64,000 bases of DNA from Desulfosoma sp. (GTDB lineage: Bacteria > Desulfobacterota > Syntrophobacteria > Syntrophobacterales > DSM-9756), in assembly GCA_037481875.1 (NCBI GenBank), contig JBBFKY010000003.1:344428-408427 (forward strand), given 5' to 3'. The translations under genes and the position numbers were made by a program. Each line of letters opens with the position of its first letter. Position 1 is the first letter of the stretch. The notes beneath the pieces are model-generated. The model saw nothing but the letters and a program-made list of their open reading frames with translations, made no database searches and was not told the DNA's origin. Of this stretch, positions 8,790-16,568 are shown piece by piece.

Positions 8790-10115
8790 TTACGTCGTCG
8801 TGCGTCGATAATCCACAAAGGGTTTCACTTTCCCATGTTCCCGCACCAGAGAACCTCGCTCCACCAATTTGATCCGTGGAACCAAGCCGATAAAGTTGGC
8901 CACCTTTTGGCGCATTTCGTCCACTAAAGTTCGTTGCTCCCTCATCTTGTCAAAAAACAGTTGTTCCGTAACCTCTATCCATATTTCCAGCTGATCCATA
9001 TGGCCCTGGCGTGTCACCACCACCTGATAAGGAGGCCTTGCCCCTTTGACCTGTTCCAAGACATCCCCAATACGCTCAGGAATGATGTTGATGCCCTTGA
9101 TGACCACCACGTCGTCGCAGCGGCCTTCAATGCGGGAAATTCTTCGAAACGTCCTTCCACAAGGGCACGGCTCTGGAAGAAGTCGGCACAGGTCCCCCGT
9201 GCGGTAACGTATCACCGGAAAGGCCTCTTTGGTCAGTGTCGTGATGACCAGTTCCCCCATTTGCTCAGGCTCACAGGGCTCTCCCGTCACAGGATCCACA
9301 ATTTCCACGAGAAAGTGGTCCTCTTGGACGTGCATGCCGTTTTGTTCAAGGCATTCTCCGGCAACCCCGGGTCCCATGACTTCACTGATGCCGTAATTGT
9401 CCGTGGCGGTAACAAAAAGTCTTTCCTGAATCTCTCGGCGCATCTCCTCCGTCCATGGTTCTCCGGCACACACGGCACGCCTTAGGCTTAACCTCTTGGG
9501 ATCCACTCCCAGTTTTTCCATGGTGTCTGCAATGATCAAAGCGTAGGAAGGCGTGCAGACCAAGGCTGTGGTGCGAAAATCCTGCATGATCTTGATCTGG
9601 CGTTCGGTTCGCCCTACCGATGTGGGAAGCACCGAGGCTCCCAATCGCTCCGCCCCATAATGAATGCCTAAACCTCCCGTAAGCAATCCATAGGCAAAGG
9701 TCACCTGAATGACATCATCATGCGTCAGTCCCGCCGAAGCCAGGATTCTGGCCACCAGCTGCGCCCAATTCTTGAGGTCCCGCTTGGTGTAGCCTACGAC
9801 CCGAGGGTTGACGGATGTTCCCGAAGACGAATGCACTCGAACAACTTCTCGAAGAGGAACGGCAAACATTTCGTAAGGGTAGCTGTTGCTCACGTCGTCT
9901 CGAGTGGTGAAGGGAAGCCTTCTGAGATCCTCCAAGTCCCCTAAGTCATTTTCAGGCACAAAGCCGATGTCCCGAAACATTCTTCGATAAAAGGCCACAT
10001 TGCGATCGACCCGGTTCAAAGTGGCCTGAAGCCGCTCCAGTTGCAACTGACGCAGCTCCTCCAGGTCTAGGCACTCCTTTTCCGGTTCCCAAATTGAAAC
10101 CGTATCCGGTGTCAT
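8790..10115 (-). CDS. paaK: Phenylacetate-CoA ligase family (aryl-acid:CoA ligase)
   Basis: 441 residues from the ATG at 10115, chosen because GAGGGG precedes it closely; an in-frame ATG lies 24 bases upstream. It is an adenylate-forming enzyme of the PaaK type. Visible motifs are the phosphate loop HSSSGTSVNPRVVGYT, the YGLLTGGLGIHYGAERLGA helix region, CAGEPWTEEMRREI, DNYGISEVMGPGVAGEC and YRTGDLCRLLPEPCPCGR, with a C-terminal lid domain. It makes aryl-acetyl-CoA from aryl acid, ATP and CoA. Placed directly before iorAB, it supplies the thioester that IorAB can reductively carboxylate, or hydrolyses/couples the product in the other direction. There is no paaABCDE oxygenase nearby, as expected for an anaerobe. 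Confidence 0.92.
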   Translation of the reverse strand: MTPDTVSIWEPEKECLDLEELRQLQLERLQATLNRVDRNVAFYRRMFRDIGFVPENDLGDLEDLRRLPFTTRDDVSNSYPYEMFAVPLREVVRVHSSSGTSVNPRVVGYTKRDLKNWAQLVARILASAGLTHDDVIQVTFAYGLLTGGLGIHYGAERLGASVLPTSVGRTERQIKIMQDFRTTALVCTPSYALIIADTMEKLGVDPKRLSLRRAVCAGEPWTEEMRREIQERLFVTATDNYGISEVMGPGVAGECLEQNGMHVQEDHFLVEIVDPVTGEPCEPEQMGELVITTLTKEAFPVIRYRTGDLCRLLPEPCPCGRTFRRISRIEGRCDDVVVIKGINIIPERIGDVLEQVKGARPPYQVVVTRQGHMDQLEIWIEVTEQLFFDKMREQRTLVDEMRQKVANFIGLVPRIKLVERGSLVREHGKVKPFVDYRRTTT

Positions 10116-10337
10116 GGCTGTCCCCTCAAACGGACCCATTGCATTTTTTTATATTCTGAAAACTCCATTGCGCACGCTTCAAAGACTATAGGACCAGGTG
10201 ACAGGCTCGTGAAGCATCCCCGTAGAGCTCGGGCCTTTTAAAGCCAGGCGGACGCTATGGTCTACTCTTTTCAAAAAAATCGGTGCGATAGCAGTATTCC
10301 TTCACACCCTTGAACCATCAATCCTTGAAAAGCCTTT

Positions 10338-11069
10338 TTAGGCATCCCAAATCTCTTTGGCCCCTTTGCCCAAATAAGCCCTTTGGACTTCACGATGGGC
10401 CAAAAGGTCCCGGCCGTCGCCTTGTAAGACGATTTTTCCGGTTTCCAGAACATAGCCTCGATCTGCAATCTGAAGGGCAGCACGAGCGTTTTGTTCAATG
10501 AGCAAAATGGTCCGTCCTTCTTTTCGCAGTTCCAGAATAATGTCGAAGATTTCCCGGACAATCAAGGGGGCCAATCCCATGGAGGGTTCATCCAAAAGAA
10601 GAAACCGAGGCCGTGCCATTAAAGCTCGGCAAATGGCAAGCATTTGTTGTTCTCCACCGCTCAAGGTTCCTGCCAACTGATGCCGCCTTTGCCTTAAGAC
10701 AGGAAATCTGTCCAGAAGCCGATCCATGTCCCGGCGCATGCCATAGCGATCTCTTCGGTGAACAAAAGCGCCCATTTCCAGGTTGGCTTCCACGGATAGG
10801 GTGGCAAAAATCTGTCTCCCTTCAGGAACAAGAGAAACACCCTTGTGCACCACATCTTCAGGAGCCAATTGCGTTAGGTCCGTGTCTTCAAAAAGCACGA
10901 CGCCTTTGGTGGGTTTAAGAAGCCCACAGATGCAATGAACCAAGGTCGTCTTTCCGGCACCGTTGGCGCCGATCAGGGCCACAATTTCACCGGAGCGCAC
11001 ATGAAGGGAGACCCCCTTAAGGGCATGAATATTCCCGTAGTAGGCGTGCAGACTTTTGACCGTCAGCAC
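10338..11069 (-). CDS. livF: Branched-chain/aromatic amino-acid-type ABC transporter ATPase (LivF)
   Basis: 243 residues with the LivF hallmarks: Walker A GANGAGKTT, VPEGRQIFATLSVEANL (Q-loop region), LSGGEQQMLAICRALMARPRFLLLDEP (signature and Walker B) and the switch region IEQNARAAL. It powers import together with LivG on the inner face of the membrane. The gene is followed by a 222-base stretch (10116-10337) before paaK in which I see no gene; the operon may have an internal processing or promoter site there. The substrate class is uncertain because Liv-type importers also carry aromatic acids and amides. Confidence 0.92.
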   Translation of the reverse strand: MLTVKSLHAYYGNIHALKGVSLHVRSGEIVALIGANGAGKTTLVHCICGLLKPTKGVVLFEDTDLTQLAPEDVVHKGVSLVPEGRQIFATLSVEANLEMGAFVHRRDRYGMRRDMDRLLDRFPVLRQRRHQLAGTLSGGEQQMLAICRALMARPRFLLLDEPSMGLAPLIVREIFDIILELRKEGRTILLIEQNARAALQIADRGYVLETGKIVLQGDGRDLLAHREVQRAYLGKGAKEIWDA

Positions 11070-11147
11070 AGTTTTACTCCCTTTACGGAACGACTCATGA
11101 CTTGGATGTTATGAAACACGGCTCTTCTGCCCGCACGGCTGATGGAA

Positions 11148-12008
11148 TCAAGCCCTTGTTTTTCGTGGTTCATCGTTGTCCGCAGACGATCTTTTTTGGA
11201 GTCCACTGTTCCCGTTTCCCCACTCTTCTCCTAAGTACGCTTGAATGACGTTTGGGTTGTCCTTAATTTCCCGTGGAGGTCCGGAGGCCAGCACTTGGCC
11301 GAAATGGAGCACCAAAACCCGGTCTGAAATATCCATCACCAGATTCATGTCATGTTCCACGAGAACCACCGTGATCCCTTTTTGCTGAATCCTTCGAAGC
11401 AATTCTCCAAGTTCTTCCGTCTCCCGCGTATTCAATCCCCCCGCGGGTTCGTCCAGTAGAAGCAGAATGGGATCCGTCGCCAGGGCTCGAGCGATCTCCA
11501 AAATCTTTTGCTTCCCCAAAGGCAGGGCTCCCGCAGGCAAATCACGAGCCTCCTGAAGTCCTGCGAAAACCAACCAGGCTTCGGCCTCTTCACGAATTCT
11601 GGCCTCTTCACGGCGCATGGACGGCAGCCGAAATCCTGCGGCCCAAAACCCTGAACGGGTCCGGGCATGGCGCCCGACCATTACATTCTCCCACACGCTC
11701 ATGTGCGAAAACAAAGCAACATGCTGAAAGGTGCGGGACAAACCTCGTCGTGCAATTTCGTGGGGACGCTTTCCTTCAACAGGCTCCCCTTGAAAAAGCA
11801 CGGTGCCGGAAGACGGTTTGAGCAGACCGCTGATGCAATTGAGCAGTGTGGTTTTGCCTGCTCCATTGGGTCCGATAATCGATTGAATGATGCCTCGAGG
11901 GATTTGAGTGGTCACGCCCTTAAGGGCCACAACGCCCCCGAAGTGCATATGCACCTCATGGAGTTCTAAAATGGGTGCGGTCGATGATGATAAGGATCCT
12001 TCGCCCAT
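11148..12008 (-). CDS. livG: Liv-type ABC transporter ATPase (LivG)
   Basis: 286 residues, LivG type: Walker A GPNGAGKTTLLNC, GLSRTFQHVALFSHMSVWENVMVG, the degenerate signature LPLGKQKILEIARAL, Walker B LLLLDEPAGGLN, and VEHDMNLVMDISDRV. Compared with LivF it carries the longer insertion between Walker A and the signature that is typical of LivG. A ~25-residue low-complexity tail (GNSGLQKRSSADNDEPRKTR) extends beyond the usual end. It starts 3 bases after livM. Confidence 0.92.
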   Translation of the reverse strand: MGEGSLSSSTAPILELHEVHMHFGGVVALKGVTTQIPRGIIQSIIGPNGAGKTTLLNCISGLLKPSSGTVLFQGEPVEGKRPHEIARRGLSRTFQHVALFSHMSVWENVMVGRHARTRSGFWAAGFRLPSMRREEARIREEAEAWLVFAGLQEARDLPAGALPLGKQKILEIARALATDPILLLLDEPAGGLNTRETEELGELLRRIQQKGITVVLVEHDMNLVMDISDRVLVLHFGQVLASGPPREIKDNPNVIQAYLGEEWGNGNSGLQKRSSADNDEPRKTRA

Positions 12009-12011
12009 GGG

Positions 12012-12995
12012 TCATGAGCCGCCATCTGAGTGAGTTTCACGCAGGCCACGTCTTCGTCCAACCATGCCTTGAAGCCAGACCACCAACCCTTGCGGAACGA
12101 ACAGGGCCACAATCAAAAGAATGCCGCCGTAGACAAGGATTTCAAAGTCGGCGAAAACCTGAAGCCATTCGTTCCCCACGAACGTCAACAGCACGGTCCC
12201 CACCAAGGCGCCCCACAGACTCTGCATTCCACCGACCACCACCATGAGCACAAACCGAATGGACCACATCAAATCAAAAGATCCCGGTGAAAGAAAGGAA
12301 ACGTAGTGGGCATAAAGACTTCCGGCAATGGACGCTGTAACGGCGCTGTACATAAACACTTGCACCTTGAGGGTCGCCACGGGAACCCCCATGGCTTCTG
12401 CTGCCTTTTCGTCATCGTGAATGGCGCGCAGAGCTCTGCCCACACGAGAATGAAGCACATGGCGTGAAAACAGAAAAACGAGGAGAACCATGCCCCAAAC
12501 CAGGTAAAACCAGGCCATATCCCCCGTAAGTTTTCGACCTGCGACAGAAAGTCCGGGAATACCTCCCAACCCCGAAGGTCCTCCGGTCCAATCCACTTCT
12601 TCGTTCATGATAATGTGGACAATGACCCCAAAACCCAAGGTGGCCATGGCCAGGTAATGCCCTTTAAGGCGTAAAGCCGGCTTTCCCACAAGCCAAGCGA
12701 TAGCGACGGCAACTAAGGCTCCGGCTGCCAAGGCGGCCCAAGGATTCCAATGAAAATGCACTGTGAAAATTCCCGAACCGTAGGCGCCGATACCGAAAAA
12801 GGCGGCTTGAGCCAAAGAGATTTGTCCGGCAAATCCCATGAGAAGACTCAAACCAAGCGTCACAAGGCTAAAGATGCCGGCGAAAATCATGACGTCCGTG
12901 TAATGGGAAAAAGAGCGAGAAATCCCGGCGAGCCACGGGAATACGGCGAGAAGAATGGTCAGGGCACCAAAGGCGGTCTTTTCCCGAAGAGACAT
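12012..12995 (-). CDS. livM: Liv-type ABC transporter permease (LivM)
   Basis: 327 residues, polytopic, with the LivM landmarks GFAGQISLAQAAFFGIGAYG, the RLKGHYLAMATLGFGVIVHI stretch and the cytoplasmic coupling loop VGRALRAIHDDEKAAEAMGV. It forms the membrane channel with LivH. It follows livH with a gap of 5 bases and precedes livG by 3, so the permease and ATPase genes are tightly coupled. About eight to nine hydrophobic segments are visible. Confidence 0.92.
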   Translation of the reverse strand: MSLREKTAFGALTILLAVFPWLAGISRSFSHYTDVMIFAGIFSLVTLGLSLLMGFAGQISLAQAAFFGIGAYGSGIFTVHFHWNPWAALAAGALVAVAIAWLVGKPALRLKGHYLAMATLGFGVIVHIIMNEEVDWTGGPSGLGGIPGLSVAGRKLTGDMAWFYLVWGMVLLVFLFSRHVLHSRVGRALRAIHDDEKAAEAMGVPVATLKVQVFMYSAVTASIAGSLYAHYVSFLSPGSFDLMWSIRFVLMVVVGGMQSLWGALVGTVLLTFVGNEWLQVFADFEILVYGGILLIVALFVPQGLVVWLQGMVGRRRGLRETHSDGGS

Positions 12996-13000
12996 GGCGC

Positions 13001-13903
13001 CTAAAACCTCTTCAGCCCGGCGGCCTCTTTGCTTCCAAACAGGCCTTCCGGCTTAAAGAACAGCGCCAACATGAGCAACACAAGGGCCACGGCGTCCTTG
13101 TAACCGGAGGAGAGATAACCGGCGCAAAAGGATTCCGACAATCCTAAGAGCAGGCCGGCTACCAAAGCCCCGGAGAACTGCCCGAGTCCTCCGAGGACAG
13201 CGGCGCCAAAACCCTTGAGCCCAAGCAAAGCGCCACGATCATATTCCATAAGGGTGATAGGACAGATGGCAGCCCCGGCCACAGCCCCTACGGTGGCGCT
13301 CAAAACAAAGGACAGCATCACCATGGTGCGCACGGGAATTCCGACAAGTCTCGCGGCATTGGGATTGTCGGCACAAGCCAGCATGGCTTTGCCGTAAAAA
13401 GATTTACGAAAAAAGACGGTTAAGATACCCACAACCAAAGCACTGATTCCCAATACCCAGAGAGCTTGAGGTTGCACGGCCACACCGTGCCAGAGAAAAG
13501 CTCCGGTGCCGCTGAAAGCCGGAAGTCTGTGAGGATCCTTGCCCCAGGCCAGCATGGCCCCACCTTTCAGCAGAATGGAAAAGGCGATGGTGACAATGAT
13601 CATGGAAAGAACCGTGGCGTGGCGAGCTCGCCGTATCACGTATCGTTCCAAAAACAACCCCACAACTCCCACCGTGAGTACCGCGCTGAACACCGCGGGC
13701 GCCAAAGGCAAACCGCACGTCTGATGATAAAAAACCCCAAACAACCCCCCAAGCATCACAAATTCACCTTGGGCAAAATTGATGATTTCAGTGACGTTGT
13801 AAATGATGTTGTATCCGATGGCCACCAGGGCATAGATGGCACCAATGGTTATGCCACCCAGTGCGTACTGAAGCCATGCCGCTCCGTAAAAAAAGTCGCC
13901 CAT
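13001..13903 (-). CDS. livH: Liv-type ABC transporter permease (LivH)
   Basis: 300 residues from the ATG at 13903, preferred over an upstream in-frame start because the family begins with a short amphipathic segment (MGDFFYGAAWLQYALGGITIG). Landmarks: ALVAIGYNIIYNVTEIINFAQGEFVMLGG, the coupling loop YGKAMLACADNPNAARLVGI and GLKGFGAAVLGGLGQFSGALVAG. Polytopic inner-membrane protein. The gene lies 93 bases downstream of the binding-protein gene. Confidence 0.92.
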   Translation of the reverse strand: MGDFFYGAAWLQYALGGITIGAIYALVAIGYNIIYNVTEIINFAQGEFVMLGGLFGVFYHQTCGLPLAPAVFSAVLTVGVVGLFLERYVIRRARHATVLSMIIVTIAFSILLKGGAMLAWGKDPHRLPAFSGTGAFLWHGVAVQPQALWVLGISALVVGILTVFFRKSFYGKAMLACADNPNAARLVGIPVRTMVMLSFVLSATVGAVAGAAICPITLMEYDRGALLGLKGFGAAVLGGLGQFSGALVAGLLLGLSESFCAGYLSSGYKDAVALVLLMLALFFKPEGLFGSKEAAGLKRF

Positions 13904-13996
13904 GAAGACGCCCTTAGCTCGGTTTTTCCTCAAAAAAGCCGGCGTGCTCGTCACCGCATGTGTCGGCACGCCGGCTTGAAAGCTTGCCCCTGCTTT

Positions 13997-15178
13997 TTAC
14001 CAGGGAGCCAAAGCCCAATCGCCGTTTTTCACTACAACCATTTCCAGGTCATCTTTACTTAAGCCATTGTGATCCTGAGGCGAGAAATTAAAAATACCGT
14101 GCTGGCCCACAAAACCTTGAGTGTTTTCCAAAAAGTCGCGAATCTTTGCCGGATCCGGCCCCACGGCTTTCAAAGCGGCGACGGCCAAGTGCAGGGCATC
14201 CCAGGCATGACCACCGAAGGAAGAAACCGGCTCGTTATATTTCTTTTCGTACGCTTCCGTGTAGGCCATGATGACCTTCTTTTGCGGGTGCGTGTCCGGA
14301 AGCAGCGGGCCGACATTCACCCGAGCCAGCGGCAGCAGGACACCTTCCGCGGCATTTCCTGCCAATTCCAGATTCTTGCGGCTGCCGAAGCCGTGGCTTT
14401 GATACAAAGGAATGTTTTCCATTCTCAAGTCCCGCCACCCTTTGACGGCCAGCACCTGGGTCGGTCCCACAGACCAGTTCACAATGGCTTCCACCTTGGC
14501 TTCACGCATTTTGGTCAATTGGGCCGTCAAATCCGTATCTTTGGGGCCGTACCGTTCGTCGGCGAGCACCGTGATGCCATATTCGGGGGCAAGACGCAAG
14601 AGTTCCTCTCGGCCGCTGGCTCCAAAGCCCGTGGAAGCGGTCATGATACCGATCTTGGAAATGCCTTTAGCTTTCATGTAATCGTACATTTTTCCCACCA
14701 CGTGCTTGTCGGATCCTGCAACCTTAAAAACCCAGCGTCGTTCGGCCACCGGCTCCACAATTTTGTAGCTGGCCGCGCAGGAGATGAGAGGCACTTGCGC
14801 CTCTTCCACGATGGGAACCACGGCCAAACTGGCGTCACTTTGGGTAGGCCCGATAATCACCGGGACCTGATCCGTTTTGATAAGCTTCTTGACCGCCAGC
14901 GCGCTCTTGGTGGCATCGCTCTCATCATCATAGATAATGAGTTCCAAAGGATGGCCGTTGATACCTCCTTGGCTGTTGATTTCGTCCCGAATCATTTCCG
15001 CCGTTTTCTTTTCCGGTTCCCCGAGAAAAGAAGCCGTTCCAGTAATGGCAAAAACGGCACCGACCTTGTAAGGTTCTTTTCCCGCATGAACCCCCTTCGG
15101 CTGCACGAGGCCGACAGCCCACCCGCACAGTACCACCACACCAAGGACACTCCACACCCAACGCTGCTTTGCCTTCAT
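13997..15178 (-). CDS. livK: Liv-type periplasmic substrate-binding protein
   Basis: 393 residues with the start at 15178, which is preceded by GGAGG and starts a clear signal peptide (MKAKQRWVWSVLGVVVLCGWAVG ... VHA-GKEPYK). The body is a type I periplasmic-binding fold (Peripla_BP_6): KVGAVFAITGTASFLGEPEKKTAEM, INSQGGINGHPLELIIYDDESD and VIIGPTQSDASLAV. The family binds branched-chain or aromatic amino acids, amides or aromatic acids; ligand specificity cannot be read directly. Because the downstream genes are paaK and iorAB, an aryl acid or aromatic amino acid is the likely ligand (inference). It is the first structural gene after the attenuator. Confidence 0.88.
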   Translation of the reverse strand: MKAKQRWVWSVLGVVVLCGWAVGLVQPKGVHAGKEPYKVGAVFAITGTASFLGEPEKKTAEMIRDEINSQGGINGHPLELIIYDDESDATKSALAVKKLIKTDQVPVIIGPTQSDASLAVVPIVEEAQVPLISCAASYKIVEPVAERRWVFKVAGSDKHVVGKMYDYMKAKGISKIGIMTASTGFGASGREELLRLAPEYGITVLADERYGPKDTDLTAQLTKMREAKVEAIVNWSVGPTQVLAVKGWRDLRMENIPLYQSHGFGSRKNLELAGNAAEGVLLPLARVNVGPLLPDTHPQKKVIMAYTEAYEKKYNEPVSSFGGHAWDALHLAVAALKAVGPDPAKIRDFLENTQGFVGQHGIFNFSPQDHNGLSKDDLEMVVVKNGDWALAPW

Positions 15179-15207
15179 CCCTTCATCCTCCCTGTGCCCA
15201 GAGTGAC

Positions 15208-15239
15208 AAAAAAGGGCCGTGGGAACATCCCACGGCCCT
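15208..15239 (-). terminator. second leader terminator (T2) of the liv-paaK-ior operon
   Basis: On the minus strand a 12-bp perfect stem, AGGGCCGTGGGA paired with TCCCACGGCCCT around a 3-nt loop, runs into a run of six Ts. It ends 29 bases before the ATG of the binding-protein gene, so it must be bypassed for the operon to be expressed. Its 5' arm (15228-15239) can alternatively pair with the 3' arm of the first terminator (15249-15259, CCCACGGC with GCCGTGGG), which would prevent T2 from folding. Confidence 0.85.
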
Positions 15240-15242
15240 AAC

Positions 15243-15287
15243 AAAAAAAGCCGTGGGCAAACCTGGATCTGCGGTCTGCCCACGGCT
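15243..15287 (-). terminator. first leader terminator (T1) of the liv-paaK-ior operon
   Basis: On the minus strand an 11-bp perfect stem, AGCCGTGGGCA (15277-15287) with TGCCCACGGCT (15249-15259) and a 17-nt loop, is followed by a run of seven Ts. It lies 20 bases downstream of the leader-peptide stop codon. The 5' arm overlaps the sequence that can pair with the end of the leader reading frame, so terminator and antiterminator are mutually exclusive. Confidence 0.88.
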
Positions 15288-15326
15288 AACTTGGCGGAGT
15301 GTCGACGTCACCGACGGGCAGACCGC
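15271..15326 (-). promoter_or_regulatory. antiterminator hairpin of the Tyr attenuator
   Basis: GCGGTCTGCCC at the 3' end of the leader reading frame (15316-15326, minus strand) is perfectly complementary over 11 bases to GGGCAGACCGC (15271-15281). The latter includes five bases of the 5' arm of terminator T1. Pairing of the two blocks T1. A ribosome stalled on the upstream Tyr codons would leave 15316-15326 free, allowing antitermination. A ribosome reaching the stop codon at 15308-15310 would cover it, allowing T1 to form. This is read from sequence complementarity only. Confidence 0.8.
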
Positions 15327-15379
15327 CTGAGGTAGCCGTAGCCGTAATAGTCATATCGCCGGGAAACCGAAAAAACCAT
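15308..15379 (-). CDS. Tyr-rich leader peptide of the liv-paaK-iorAB operon
   Basis: A 23-codon reading frame (ATG at 15379, TGA at 15308-15310) whose residues 9-16 are YDYYGYGY: five Tyr codons (TAT, TAT, TAC, TAC, TAC) in eight. It ends in a basic tail (LRRSARR). GAGGAG lies 5 bases before the ATG. An in-frame ATG 18 bases upstream (15397) could extend it to 29 codons. Its position between a promoter-like sequence and mutually exclusive antiterminator/terminator hairpins marks it as the sensing peptide of a transcription attenuator that would respond to charged tRNA-Tyr. It is not expected to have a function as a protein. Confidence 0.82.
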   Translation of the reverse strand: MVFSVSRRYDYYGYGYLRRSARR

Positions 15380-15434
15380 GATGCTCCTCTGCCTCATGAA
15401 ACCCTGCCCGTCCATCGGAACCCTTTTCGCCTCT

Positions 15435-15464
15435 CGTTTACCTGCTCCCGCGTTCCTGTGTCAA
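15435..15464 (-). promoter_or_regulatory. candidate promoter of the attenuated operon
   Basis: On the minus strand a perfect TTGACA (15459-15464) is followed after 18 bases by TAAACG (15435-15440), or after 17 by GTAAAC; the -10 match is weak. Transcription would start near 15428, giving a leader of roughly 30-50 bases before the Tyr-rich peptide. The -35 overlaps the last codons of the FKBP gene, so the operon is probably separate from it. Confidence 0.5.
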
Positions 15465-15988
15465 GCTGAAACTCTTGATCCTTGTGCACCTTTATCAGGG
15501 AAAAATTCCAAGCGCCCTCCACCGGTGCAAGACGGCCGTAATTCCCTCTTGGATGCCTCGCAGATATCCTTGATCTCGATGTCGAATTCGGCGTAGGTGC
15601 CCGCACCAGGTTTGTTGAAATCGGCCACAACCACATCATCTCGAAGTTCTCGGACCAAAAATTCCACAAGACATCGGTTGCGCATCTCTCGATAAACCCT
15701 GCCCGGCTTCAGCCGCTCGGGCTTGTAGTCGCTTCTCGGCAATTCTCGAACCAGTTCAGGGTCATAGGGACCGAAGATCTCTTCCGGAGGCACATAGACG
15801 GAGACACGGTCCCCGATTTTTTTGTTCATGATAGCCGCTTCCACCGATGGATATTGCACATCCACACCATAGACGAAGGTGCACGTTCCAGGAGGTGCTT
15901 CGGTCACTGTGCCGTCGGGGGATATGGTTTTCAGGGTGAAATCAATGGTGACTTTCATGCACGGTTTGACTTGCAGAGCTTCTTTCAT
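15461..15988 (-). CDS. SlyD-like FKBP-type peptidyl-prolyl cis-trans isomerase
   Basis: 175 residues. The N-terminal ~70 residues form an FKBP-like half-domain (MKVTIDFTLKTISPDGTVTE, FVYGVDVQYPSVEAAIMNKKIGDRVSVYVPPEEIFGPYDPELV). The Pro-x-Glu-x-x-Phe-Gly segment starts the insert-in-flap region characteristic of SlyD-type chaperone-isomerases. It lacks the long His/Cys-rich metal-binding tail of E. coli SlyD. The ATG at 15988 is preferred over one 9 bases upstream because AGGAG then has normal spacing. It probably catalyses prolyl isomerisation in protein folding. It ends where the liv operon promoter begins. Confidence 0.8.
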   Translation of the reverse strand: MKEALQVKPCMKVTIDFTLKTISPDGTVTEAPPGTCTFVYGVDVQYPSVEAAIMNKKIGDRVSVYVPPEEIFGPYDPELVRELPRSDYKPERLKPGRVYREMRNRCLVEFLVRELRDDVVVADFNKPGAGTYAEFDIEIKDICEASKRELRPSCTGGGRLEFFPDKGAQGSRVSA

Positions 15989-16568
15989 GGGCGGCATTCT
16001 CCTTTGTGAACGAACGAAAATCTTGATGATTACCCAAACTATCTAAGACTCTTCGTCATGGATGTCTAGAAGGCTTTCCGAAAACATTGTTCGGCTGCCT
16101 AGGAGTAGCGTTCGACTCACCTTTCGTAGGGATCGTGAAACGCCTCGTGATGTTCGGGAACGGTCCAGGAACCCCTCCGCAAGTCAGGAGAATTTCCGAG
16201 ATCCTTCGTAAGGGCGAATCGGTGTGTGCGCCCTATGTCCACGCTGGGCCACATGGATTTTGAAGGCCGACTCTTCAGTCTGTCCTGCAGAAGACGGCTC
16301 GAGTTCGTCCGACGGCATGAACGGACAAGGCTACTTCCCACAAAACAAAGCCGTTTTTTCTCTTGAGTTCACTTCACATGTGCTATAGGGATGCCCTCGG
16401 GTTTTTCCTTAAGGCCAAAGCGCTGCAAGCAAGATTCTAGTATGCGCCGAAAACAAAATGCACAACACGAGGACCCACCCTCGGCGCATCGTGAAAAGGT
16501 TTGCCTGCAACGGGTATGAATGAAATAAGTCTTCAAGCAGGTTTCTAACCAACGGCGGATAGAGTCCC
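15989..16568. other. 580-bp intergenic stretch with no supported gene
   Basis: This is the divergent region between the FKBP gene and pgeF. I find no convincing reading frame, RNA or repeat. A TATAGG box at about 16384, preceded by cttgag 16 bases upstream, is a weak promoter candidate for pgeF but lies almost 200 bases from its start. Confidence 0.4.

Noticed and set aside
14069-15241. 390-codon open frame antisense to the first Liv binding protein
   Set aside because: Fully antisense to a well-supported gene; composition (Arg, His, Phe rich) and lack of motifs show it is a shadow.
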